From contig CM069870.1 in NCBI GenBank assembly GCA_036172665.1, positions 70,990,212-71,054,211 of the forward strand: a stretch of 64,000 nt of DNA. The letters are read 5' to 3'. Numbering within the stretch: the stretch's first letter is position 1; each line of letters opens with the position of its first letter. The stretch is from Prosopocoilus inquinatus. Lineage: Eukaryota; Arthropoda; Insecta; Coleoptera; Lucanidae. A program made the position numbers and the translations under genes. Below, in pieces: positions 12,610 through 23,464 of this stretch. The notes under the pieces are model-generated. The model had not been told where the DNA came from. It saw only the letters and a program-made list of their open reading frames with translations, and did no database searches.

Positions 12610-13014
12610 CTCAAAACTTAAGCCGATTGAGGGGGGAGATGCATGAGACGGGCGTAGGAGGAGTCTTCCGGCCGAGCCAATCGGTCTCAGTCTCCCCTCT
12701 CGCTGATTGGTCGTTTCTTCTGCATCCGCGGTATCACAACACTGCATCTCATTCATGAATTCATTTCGGTCCGAATGCTGGACCTGCAAACAAGGGGGGG
12801 TTTACGTCGAGCGTCGGACGAAATCCGAAACTTTCTTCGCGAAAACGAAGAAGAAGAAAGTTTCGACTTCTTCCCCCAACGCTCATCAAAAACTCATTTT
12901 ATTCACCCACCCAGTCTTTAAATTGTTGTTCATTTATTTTTAATTTTATTTAATATCGTTAAACTAAATTTTAGTGTATTTTGTATCTCAACCTGTTGGA
13001 GGAAATAAGAATTT
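12610..13014. other. CYP18A1 upstream region
   Basis: This single-copy-looking stretch contains the two CCAAT motifs and a GC-richer segment to about 12860, followed by AT-rich DNA that grades into the 115 bp repeats. It is the likely proximal promoter of CYP18A1. No coding sequence was found. Confidence 0.45.
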
Positions 13015-15816
13015 ATTGTTTGTTTCTTTTTTTTCTTTATTTATTTTCGTTTATTTAATATTTTTAAATAAATTTTAGTGCGATCTGTACTCTCTCTCTC
13101 AACCTTTCGGAGGTAACAAGATTTATTGCTTGTTCATTTTTTTTTGTTTATTTATTTTCGTTCATTTAATATTTTTAAATAAATTTTAGTGCCATTGTGT
13201 ACTCTCTCTCAACTTCTCGGAGGTAACACGATTTATTGTTTGTTTATTTTTTTTAAATTTATTTATTTTCATTTTTTTAAATATTTTTAAATAAATTTTA
13301 GTGCGATGCGTACTCTCTCTCAACCTCTCGGAGGTAACACGATTTATTGTTTGTTTATTTTTTTTTTTTTATTTTATTTATTTTCCTTTTTTTTAGATAT
13401 TTTTAAATAAGTTTTAGTGCGACGTATACTCTCTCTCCCTCTTTTTCTCGACCTCTTAGAGGTAATACCAGTAAACTAATTCGAATTGAAACTAATTTAA
13501 ATTTTATTAAATTCTAGATAATTTCTTTGTGTATTGTGTATTTTAGGGCTCCACGCGAGTAAGATTCGATGAAAAAAAAATCTTGCGCCGAGGGAGAGAA
13601 TTTTTACATCATTCGAATCTTAGGGGGCGCCTAGTGTTCTTTTCGAGACGCAGAATTAAATTTTTTTAATAATTAAATTAATTGCGAGTCGAAGATTTCG
13701 TGCAGAAAAAGATTAATAATTTGGGGGGGGGGGGTGTTGGACGAGGTTGAGGGAAAAAAAGGAACGAAACAAAGATAAAAAAAATAAAAATGTAAACGGG
13801 AAGACTTTTCAGAAATTTTCTCAAACTTAACATTTTTTTGGCAAATTTTAATTTGTTGTTATTTTTATTTTATTTGCTAAATAAACCTCTGCCTGGAAGT
13901 AATACCGAGAAAAAGAATTCGAAACTAAATTCGATCGTGTTTTATAGAAATTGTTATCTTTTTGTCATCTTTTCTATTTAAGGCTTTTAAAAAAAAATTT
14001 GAAATTTTTGGCAAATTTTAATTTGCTGTTTATTTTCAACTTTTTTTTTTAGTGCATTTATATAACCTCCACTTGAAGGAATTTGAAACCAAATTCCGTT
14101 GTGTTTTGTTGAAATTGTTATTATTTTTTCTTTTTAAGAATATTTTAGAACTTTGGCAAATTTTATTTATTTGTTATTTATTTTTGTTGTATTTTTTTAA
14201 GCAAATTTGTACAAGCTCCACCCGGAGCATCAAAAGAATTTGAAACCAAATTCTGTTGTGTTTTTCAGATTTTTTGGTGATTAAGGCTTTTTAAGTATTT
14301 TTCGAAATTTTGGCAAAAATTAATTTATTTGTTTTAATTTAATTTTTTTTAAAGTAAATTTGTGTAACCTTCATCTCTATCTACCTGGAGGTAATACCAA
14401 TAAAAGAATTTAATACTGAATTCTGTTGTGTTTTGCAGAAATTGTTAATATTTTTTGACATCTTTTGTAAATAAGACTCTTTAAGAATCTTTAAAAAAAT
14501 TTGGCAAAATTCAAAATCTTGTTGCATCAAGTGAGAGAGAAGTATCAAATCTGCCAATAAACATTCACCGTCTCTCTCACTTTGTGCAAGAAATTGCATT
14601 TTAAACCTTGCACGGTGTCAGACGGGCCTAAGACAAAGCGCAGAATTGATTTTTTTTTTTATTAAGTTGAATGTGACTGTGAAGACGAACAATTTAGGAT
14701 ATAAAAATTTAGGGCTTGCTATTTAAGAAATTTGACTTACGACATTTTGAAATTTCCAATATTTTGCTTAGTACCATGATCACCCTGTAACGATAAAAAT
14801 ACTTTTAATAGTGGCTTAGAATAAGCTAAAGTATCAACTACATCTGTGTCGAAAATCTTTTCTCTAAAGTTAAAAATAAATAAAATATGAATAAATAAAA
14901 TAATGGCCGCAAGCGACAGTTTTTAGATAAAATGTTAAATATCTTCAGAACGGTTAAATTAGACATAGATTATGGTACACAGAAAATGTGTGGAATTTTT
15001 ATAAACAATTCAAATTTGATATAATATACCGGCTGTTTCAAATTGGGTGTGCACTGAAGGGATCTCCTAAACCGTAAAAGATACAAATTTGGTTAAATGG
15101 AAGAAAAGTTGCACGAATCAATGCCTAATTCGTATCCATTGAGAGAATGATTTTTTTCTCATTTCTTCTTGAGTTATTAATGAAAATGTGAAAAAATCGA
15201 TTTTCTTCTTCTCTGTGTATCTCTTTTATTATACATAATTTTGAAATTCTGATTTAACTTTCTACAGGCACTTTTTGATTCTGCTTCGAATAAGAATAAT
15301 AGAATTGAAGTCAAACGTTTCGTCTTTCCACGACCATCATCAGTTTCGATTTTTTAAATACAACTTATTTCCTTTTATTATTCTATTCGATAGCATTCTT
15401 TCTCCTGATTACAATAATATATCACACTTAATAGTTGATATTAATTTGAAGCTTAAATAATTCAGATTTTATATGAAAATTTTATTTAATACATAATTTC
15501 AAATTTCTTGTTCCTTTTCTTATCTTTTTATTATTCTAGACGAAGGCAATTTTTTTCTTTTGATTTCAGTGGGTGTAATACTTAATACCTTTTTTTCAAG
15601 TAAAGTTGGAATATGACAAAAAAACTGATATGTTTTTCTTAATAAGTAAATTTATTCCTAACCTTTTTTTTTATTTGTTAAGTATTAATTAACAACAACA
15701 TTCAGTTGTCGGAAGGGGAAAAGTCAATAAATATTGACTAAATGATATGAGGTGGTTAACACAAACCAAATAAACATCAGTATAAACATATTAAATTACA
15801 AGAACAGAATAAATAA
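13015..15816 (+). mobile_element. Left arm of 6.2 kb palindrome
   Basis: This arm is the imperfect reverse complement of 16602-19262. The outer part (13015-13470) is made of ~115 bp tandem repeats (AAATAAATTTTAGTGCGA, ACTCTCTCTCAACCTCTCGG). It is followed by a second ~150 bp repeat series with TTTTAATTTG and TTCTGTTGTGTTTT (13840-14450), a MITE-like end AGGCCCGTCTGACACCGTG (reverse complement near 14608-14632), and then element E2. The chance ORF at 14381-14599 has an almost identical twin in the other arm. Confidence 0.85.
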
Positions 15817-17395
15817 GTTGAATAACAATTATAGACGAATTTCAAATTTTTAGTTCATTTTCTTAGCTATAGTGTAAATTATAATAAACTATTTAAAGTT
15901 TTTCTGTATGGTTATTTTAATAATGCACTGCACTTACGAAAATGAATTTTATTTTTACCGAAAAATATCTAGTGGTTCTAATATAACTTGCTAGATCAGT
16001 ATCTCAGCTTTAGTATAGGAATGAAAAAGCCTAGTTTTTAATTTTGACTCGCGCTGTTGGATTAAAAGAAAAAGTGAATACTAATTATACTAAAAATATT
16101 TAATTATTACTGAATAGTGCCTTCTACAAATACATTGGCAGCTAAAACGAATATTTTTGTAATAAATTTGAAAGATACTTTCTATAACAATGTATTTTTT
16201 TTTTTAATTTCTTTAGCACTCAGTGGCTCTCAACACTTGACTATCTTTAATTTGTTTTTAAATATGGTTAAGTTCACTCGTTTTAACCAGTTGAAGTTTG
16301 GCACGTTATATCGGAACCACCATCCATAATTTAAACAGGATAAAGTAGGCTTTATATTTTCGACATTTAAACAGTGACTAGCATTAAGATAAATAATAAG
16401 GAGGAACTAAGAAGGCGAATATTAGTTTCTTACAGAAATGTTTCGCGAATTCATGTTCGACACGCTAGACAACACATAGGATTAAGAACGAATCTGTGTC
16501 TTGAAAGCAGTGGAGGACATTTCGAGGATTTACTTTAATTTATTTATTTCACTTTATTTATTTCACAGAGTCATGTTCTTCGTCTATATTTTTTATTTAA
16601 TTTATTTATTCTGTTCTTGTAATTTAATATGTTTATACTGATGTTTATTTGGTTTGTGTTAACCACCTCATATCATTTAGTCAATATTTATTGACTTTTC
16701 CTTTTCCGACAACTGAATGTTGTTGCTAATACTTAACAAATAAAAAAAGAGGTTAGGAATAAATTTACTATTAAGAAAAACATGACGAAACGATATCAGT
16801 TTTTGTCATATTCCAACTTTACTTGAAAAAAAGGTATTAAGGATTACACTCACTGAAATCAAAAGAAAAAATGCTTTCGACTAGAATAATAAAAAAATAA
16901 GAAAAGGAACAAGAAATTTGAAATTATGTATTAAATAAAATTTTCATATAGAATCTGAATTATTTAAGCTTCAAATTAATATCAACTATTAAGTGTGATG
17001 TATCATTACAATCAAGAGAAAAAATGCCATCGAAGAGAACAATAAAAAGACATAAGTTGTATTTAAAAAATCGAAACTGATGATGGTTGTGGAAAGACGA
17101 AACGTTTGACTTCAATTCTATTACTCTTATTCGAAGCAGAATCAAAAAGTGCCTGTAGAAAGTTAAATCAGAATTTCAAAATTATGTATAATAAAAGAGA
17201 TACACAGAAAAGAAGAAAATCGATTTTTTCACATTTTTATTAATAACTCAAGAAGAAATGAGAAAAAAATCATTCTCTCAATGGATACGAATTAGGCATT
17301 GATTCGTGCAACTTTTCTTCCATTTAACCGAATTTGTATCTCTTACGGTTTAGGAGATCCCTTCAGTGCACACCCAATTTGAAACAGCCGGTATA
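15025..17395. mobile_element. Foldback element E2 (TATACCGGCTG ends), inner part of the palindrome
   Basis: It starts TATACCGGCTGTTTC and ends GAAACAGCCGGTATA, so its ends coincide with a change of repeat type in both arms. The terminal ~35 bases are an almost perfect inverted match, ending in GATCCCTTCAGTGCACACCC. A third copy of this terminus (GATCCCTTCAGTGCACACCC) sits just outside the big palindrome at 19267. Confidence 0.65.
15817..16601. other. Unique loop of the 6.2 kb palindrome
   Basis: About 785 bp of AT-rich sequence with no inverted partner. The 70-codon ORF at 16117-16329 shows no recognisable domain and I do not call it a gene. Confidence 0.7.
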
Positions 17396-19262
17396 TGATA
17401 TCAAATTTGAATTGCTTATAAAAATTCTACACATTTTCTGTGTACCATAATCTATGTCTAATTCTAATCGTTCTGAAGATATTTAACATTTTATCTAAAA
17501 ACTGTCGCTTGCGGCCATTATTTTATTTATTCATATTTTATTTATTTTAACTTTAGAGAAAAGATTTTCGACACAGATGTAGTTGATACTTTAGCTTATT
17601 CTAAGCCACTATTAAAAGTATTTTTATCGTTACAGGGTGATCATGGTACTAAGCAAAATATTGGAAATTTCAAAATGTCGTAAGTCAAATTTCTTAAATA
17701 TCATGCCCTAAATTTTTATATCCTAAATTGTTCGTCTTCACAGTCACATTCAATTTAATTAAAAAAAAAATCAATTCTGCGCTTTGTCTTAGGCCCGTCT
17801 GACACCGTGCAAGGTTTAAAATGCAATTTCTTGCACAAAGTGAGAGAGACGGTGAATGTTTATTGGCAGATTTGATACTTCTCTCTCACTTGATGCAACA
17901 AGATTTTGAATTTTGCCAAATTTTTTTAAAGATTCTTAAAGAGTCTTATTTACAAAAGATGTCAAAAAATATTAACAATTTCTGCAAAACACAACAGAAT
18001 TCAGTATTAAATTCTTTTATTGGTATTAGCTCCAGGTAGATAGAGATAAAGGTTACAAAAATTTACTTAAAAAAAGTAAAATTAAAACAAATAACAAATT
18101 AATTTTTGCCGAAATTTCGTAAAATTCTTAAAAAGCCTTAATCACAAAAAATGTCAAAAAAACTTCTGAAAAACGCAACAGAATTTGGTTTCAAATTATT
18201 TTAATGCTCCAGGTGGAGCTTGTACAAATTTGCTTAAAAAAATAAATAACAAATAAATAAAATTTGCCAAAGTTCTAAAATATTCTTAAAAAGCCTTAAA
18301 TACAAAAGATGTCAAAAAAATAATAACAATTTCAGCAAAAAACAACGGAATTTGGTTTCAAATTCCTCCAAGTGGAGGTGATACAAATTTACTAAAAAAA
18401 AAGTTGAAAATAAACAGCAAATTAAAATTTGCCAAAAGTTTCAATTTTTTTTTATAAAGCCTTAAACACAAAAAATGACAAAAAGGTAACAACAATTTCT
18501 ACAAAACACAATCGAATTTAGTTTCGAATTCTTTTCTCGGTATTACTCCCAGGTAGAGGTTTATTTATCAAATAAAATAAAAATAATTAACAAGTTAAAA
18601 TTTGACAAAAAATTTTTAAGTTTCAGAAAATTTCGGAAAAGTCATTTTTATTTATTTTTTTGGATCTTTGTTTCGTTCCATTCTTTCCATCAACCCCCCC
18701 CCCCTCCCTCCCGCCAAGTTATTAATCTTTTTATGCACGAAATCGTCGACTCGCAATCAATTTAATTTTTAAAAAATTTAATTCTGCGTCTAGGAAATAA
18801 CACTAGGCGCCCCCTAAGACTCGAATGATAAAAAAAACTTACACAAAGTGAGAGTGAGAGAGAGAGAGAGAGACGGTGTGAACGTTCAACGCTACTCTCC
18901 CCTCGGCGCAAGATTTTTTTCTTTCATCGAATCTTACTCGCGTGAAGCCCTAAAATACAAAAAAAAAATACAAAATACACAAAGAAATTATCTACAATTT
19001 AATAAAATTTAAATTAGTTTAAATTCGAATTAGTTTATTGGTATTTCGTCCAAGAGGTCGAGAGAGAGAGAGAGGAGAGAGCACTAAAATTTATTTGAAA
19101 ATATTTAAAAAATGAAAATAAATAAATGAAAAAAAACGATAAATCGTGTTAAATCGTGTAACCTCCGAGAGGTTGAGAGAGAGAGAGAGTACACATCGCA
19201 CTAAAATTTATTTAAAAATATTAAATGAACGAAAATAAATATATAAAAAGAATAAACAAACA
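16602..19262 (-). mobile_element. Right arm of 6.2 kb palindrome
   Basis: Reverse complement of 13015-15816, diverged by substitutions and indels. For example, the G run at ~13722 is mirrored by a C run at ~18694, and the right arm has a GAGAGA expansion near 18846-18876 not present on the left. Arms that differ this way are old DNA rather than a mirrored sequencing read. Confidence 0.85.
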
Positions 19263-19787
19263 CTAAAGATCCCTTCAGTGCACACCCAATTTGAAAGAGC
19301 CGGTATAGGATGTGCCATTTGAAATAAAAAAGTTTATTTTTGATTCACCCTGTGTAGGTGAAAATAATTTTACGCCGTAGACCTTTAAATTTTCAAATAA
19401 AAATGTCCTGAAACTATTTTGATATCTGTAGTAATTATCGAGATATGGCCCGAGAACGCAGTGTTGGGACACCCTTTATAAAGAAAACCTCGGAAAACAA
19501 ATTGCTTTTCGATAGCCGACGCCGCCCATACATAATCGTAATTTGAATTTTTCCAATATTAAAACATAAGTCAAACTTAGATGTTTATTTATTATTAACA
19601 ATCAAGAAAAAAGAGGGAAACTGCTAGATTATTAGCACCCCCTCTCCTTTATTTAAACAGATCAATTGCCTTAAGTTTTTTCTATAACAGAAATATTTGA
19701 AAACTGCTTTCGAAAACGACCGAATTTTAAATTAAGTAATTAAAGCATATTTGTTTTCAATGAAATTAAACTCGGGCGACACTTAGA
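19263..19787. mobile_element. Partial E2-type element and flank
   Basis: It opens with the E2 terminus (GATCCCTTCAGTGCACACCC, then AGCCGGTATA) and continues with TTTTGATTCACCCTGTG and a second end-like ACACCCTTTATA near 19470. The remainder is AT-rich with no gene. Confidence 0.45.
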
Positions 19788-20836
19788 TATTTTACCGTTG
19801 AGAAGTTAGCAATAAAATTCCAGCAATAAAATTATGAAATTTCAAAACGCTGCCACCGCTAAAATAACGATCACCGATCAATAATATTTGATCTATTACA
19901 AAGAGTATAATTTGTAGATTCCCCTCATATGAAGAAACTGAAAAAATATTTTATATTAAGTTAACTATGACTATTTAAACCAGCATAAATCATTATTCAT
20001 ATATCGCACCAAAAACAATTGCTTTCACAGATAATTTTCACACAGTCATAAAGTAAACATACATATCTATTTAATAATGCTTTTAGAAAGTTTTAGCCGG
20101 TTGATTTGAAGTAATTAGAAATTAATTAAAAGCGACGCTCGGACCAATGAAACAGTACCAATTTTAAATGTTCATAACTTTTCTCACAACACTTGCATAA
20201 AAATTCTGTTTGCAGATAATGAAAGCATGGATCGAAATCTATCATTTAAACCACCCTCTGAGTTTTAGCCGGTTGGTTTGAAGTAATTAGAAATTAATTA
20301 AAAGTGACGCTCCGACCAATGAAAGAGTACCAATTATTACAAAGTAATAAGTTGTGACATTGGCAAGAGTAAAACAATATTAACTTTACATTGTCCGTTC
20401 TGAATTATTTTGTACTTAAAAAATCGAGATTTGTACAAACAGTAAATATTTCATGGCTATTACAAAAAGTATTGATTTTATAAGTAGGAATTTAAACGGG
20501 TCCAAACCAAAAAGTAGAAGTAATTCTTGCAATTTTCGATCTGCTTATTCTAAATTAGGGTTATGAGAAATGTATTATGAAGAAGTCAAAAACAATAACA
20601 CGATATTTTAAGTAGAAAAGGTCTGGCACAGAAACGTGAAAAATCGTTTCAAATTTTCTTGTGCATGCAACAGGTAAGAACACAAGAGCAAATTTTATTC
20701 TATTGAATATTTTTTATAAACATAAATGAATAAGCTAACCATTCGGATGAGTTAACTGACAAATATCCATTAGGTGCTTCGGATCTTTAGCAAAACTGAG
20801 AAAACCGGAAATTTTCTTTTTTTCTGAAGTATTAAG
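19788..20836 (+). mobile_element. Left arm of palindrome E3
   Basis: Pairs with 21488-22502 in reverse complement. It carries a ~75 bp segment twice (20089 and 20267: AGTTTTAGCCGGTTGRTTTG to CCAATGAAASAGTACCAAT, about 178 bp apart), and both copies are mirrored in the right arm. Confidence 0.8.
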
Positions 20837-21487
20837 CCGAAGAGAATAATCTTTGGTAACCAAGAAACACATTTTGTAAATACTTATCGAATCGTACTAA
20901 AATTTTGTCTAGTTTGCCCAACAATTCCAAATTACAATTTTTTTTTGTAATTTTCGTACCCTAAATAAGTGCTATTTTTAGCCACACAACAAATCAATAA
21001 TAAAAAAATTTCCCATATGGTGCGAACGTTTTAGCTGTCACTGTATACAGACTGTTCAAAAATAACTCGGCACTATTACTAACTTTTTTATTATTAAAGT
21101 TACAGATCCGGTTAAATTAGCAAACTAGTAGTATTTTTTTTGTGCTGATTGCAACGATGCATACAAACAAAAAAATGAACAACGCGTTTACGAAATAAAG
21201 AGAATAGAACACTTTCTTTTAAATGGAACACGCTGTATATTATTTGACCAATCGATAGAGAATAAAATTCTGAATTAAAATTGTTTTTTATCATTTTCAA
21301 ATTCATTAAGATGGCTGTGTTTCAAGAACAAAACATTTGAAAACCGTGTATGTATTTGAAAACATTAATTTTTGTTTATTTGTTTATTATAAAAGGTGTT
21401 TTTGTCTGAGTTTTGTAAAAATCTTTTAATAAAAGGAATTTTCATAAGATGCATGTTCTGGGCCAGAAAATGCATCTTATGAAAATT
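20837..21487. other. Loop of palindrome E3 with a short foldback element
   Basis: About 650 bp. It contains a ~200 bp insert with foldback-type ends (TATACAGACTGTTC at 21043; GAACACGCTGTATA near 21240) and the perfect hairpin at 21436-21488. Confidence 0.6.
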
Positions 21488-21488
21488 C
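21436..21488. repeat. Perfect 19 bp stem hairpin
   Basis: The stem 21436-21454 (GAATTTTCATAAGATGCAT) pairs exactly with 21470-21488, with a 15-base loop containing TGGGCCAG. It is at the inner edge of the E3 right arm. Confidence 0.8.
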
Positions 21489-22502
21489 TTCTAATACTTC
21501 AGAAAAAAAGAAGATTTCCGCTTTTCTCAGTTTTGCTAAAGATCTGAAGCAGCTAATGGATATTTGTCAGTTAACTTTATGTTTATAAAAAATATTCAAT
21601 AGAATAAAATTTGCTCTTGTGTTCTTACCTGTTGCATGCACAAGAAAATTTGAAACGATTTTTCACGTTTCTGTGCCAGACCTTTTCTACTTAAGTTATC
21701 GTGTTATTGTTTTTGATTTCTTCATAATACATTTCTCATAACCCTAATTTAGAATAAGCAGATCGAAAATTGCAAGAATTACTTCTACTTTTTGGTTTGG
21801 ACCCGTTTAAATTCCTACTTATAAAATCAATACCTTTCGTAATAGCCATGAAATATTTACTGTTTGTACAAATCTCGATTTTTTAAGTACAAAATAATAC
21901 AGAAGGGACAATGTAAAGTTAATATTGTTTTACTCTTGCCAATGTCACAACTTATTACTTTGTAATAATTGGTACTCTTTCATTGGTCGGAGCGTCACTG
22001 TTAATTAATTTCTAATTACTTCAAACCAACCGGCTAAAACTCAGAGGGTGGTTTAAACGATAGATTTCGATCCATGCTTTCATTATCTGCAAACAGAATT
22101 TTTATTGCAAGTTTTGTGAGAAAAGTTATGAACATTTGAAATTGGTACTGTTTCATTGGTCCGAGCGTCGCTTTTAATTAATTTCTAATTACTTCAAATC
22201 AACCGGCTAAAACTTTCTAAAAACATTATTAAACAGATATGTATGTTTACTTTATGACTGTGTGAAAATTTTCAGTGAAAGCAATTGTTTTGGTGCGATA
22301 TATGAATAATGACTTATGCTGGTTTAAATAGTCACAGTTAACTTAATATCAAATATTTTTTCAGTTTCTTCATATGAGGGGAATCTACACATTATACTCT
22401 TTGTAATAGATCAAATATTATTGATCGGTGATCGTTATTTTAGCGGTGGCAGCGTTTTGAAATTTCATAATTTTATTGATAACTTCTCATCGGTAATATT
22501 TT
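21488..22502 (-). mobile_element. Right arm of palindrome E3
   Basis: Reverse complement of 19788-20836 with scattered differences. The outer edge is TCTCATCGGTAATATT against AATATTTTACCGTTGAGA-like sequence on the left. No obvious transposase or TACAGGGTG end is present at these outer edges. Confidence 0.8.
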
Positions 22503-22929
22503 TCATACTCTTTGTAATGTTTATTAACAGAATTATATTCATTTCTATGACATTTGAAGACTTAATTTCTCGAATTATTTCACGCTAAATATTCATTCTA
22601 GATCACTGTGCGATACTCAGATATTTTTATTTCCATCTAATAAAGCGAAAATCTGTTATAATTTAAGTTCGCTTAGTTTAAGTTCGCTTAGTCCGTATTA
22701 TTGAAAATAATTTAAAATGATCGAGATAAAACTCTCACTCTACCGGCGCGGCGCACGTTGTGCAAGCGAATCTACGATAAAAAGGCCCGCAAAAACAAGG
22801 TAAACTTCCAAGGCCACCTCTTCTGCTCTTAACTGGCCCTTGTCCTTAGTTAATCATCGGATATCACTGGGAAACGTACGAACTTTTCTTAACGAGTCTC
22901 AGCGAATTTGCATTATTCTTGCGGTAGTT
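22503..22929. other. Region upstream of the candidate plus-strand gene
   Basis: AT-rich to 22720, with a short direct repeat (TTTAAGTTCGCTTAG twice near 22664-22691). It then becomes GC-richer (CCGGCGCGGCGCACG near 22743). A CAAG/GTAAAC donor-like site lies near 22799. It is probably promoter-proximal to the cluster at 22930, but no gene is certain. Confidence 0.35.
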
Positions 22930-23174
22930 TGTTTATTATAATATACGATGCGATCGTCAAGTGCCCCTGCATGGAATTCGCTGTGATAGTGAAGTTATTA
23001 ATTTTTTTTAGTGTGTGCATTGTGGTCGATGGTTGGGGGATTTTCGGCACTAGAACCGCACGCTTCGTGAAACGGTAGGGTGAGTGAAATCACAGCTTCT
23101 CTCGATTTAATTTATTAAATACGCATTTTTTTTACAGTTCCACGTCCGTGTATGCAGTTTAGATGGCAGAGGGG
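22930..23174 (+). CDS. Candidate promoter, 5' UTR and first coding exon of an unknown plus-strand gene
   Basis: This is a non-repetitive, GC-richer island. A TATA-like TTATAATATA (about 22936-22945) precedes a possible start site near 22966 (GTCAAGTG). A strong donor GTGAGT follows 23079, and a polypyrimidine-AG acceptor (TTTTTTTTACAG) ends at 23137, so the intron would be 58 bp, a typical small insect intron. The second exon (23138-23174) holds ATG at 23163 (MAEG) and ends exactly at another GTGAGT donor (23175). The first exon also contains a 35-codon ORF (22971-23075, stop TAG at 23076) with a hydrophobic signal-peptide-like core (VIVKLLIFFSVCIVV) ending FVKR. It could be an upstream ORF, or coding if donor GTAGGG at 23075 is used; joining that donor to the 23138 acceptor gives a stop after a few codons. 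I cannot identify the gene or find its next exon. Confidence 0.35.
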
Positions 23175-23464
23175 GTGAGTCATTTATTTCCTTTTTTTTT
23201 AGTTTCTAGGACGACATATCAGGATGAATGTTGGTCTTTTGCATTTGAGAGATAAATAAATAAATTACAAGCAAAGCCGCATAAACACATTTAATTTAAT
23301 TTAATTTAATATGCGGAGTGTATACAGGCTGTCCGCCGTACGCCACGGCCTTTTTTATAAAATTATTTTTGGCTATACAGGCTGTTCAGTAACTGAGGGC
23401 CAGGTACCAAAGTTATATTTTTTTTTAAACGAGACACTCAGTATATTTTTACATATTTCGAAAG
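23175..23464. mobile_element. Solitary foldback-type ends
   Basis: Contains two tandem terminus-like motifs, TATACAGGCTGTCCGCC (23321) and TATACAGGCTGTTCAG (23374), in a mosaic of element fragments following the candidate first exon. No gene. Confidence 0.5.

Noticed and set aside
14381..14599. 72-codon ORF (minus), nearly identical to the one at 17821-18039
   Set aside because: The identity comes from the two palindrome arms; the frame crosses a MITE terminus and repeat units, with no domain.
13015..19262. Possibility that the palindrome is a mirrored sequencing read
   Set aside because: The arms differ by many substitutions, indels and a one-sided GA-repeat expansion, unlike a missed-adapter artifact.
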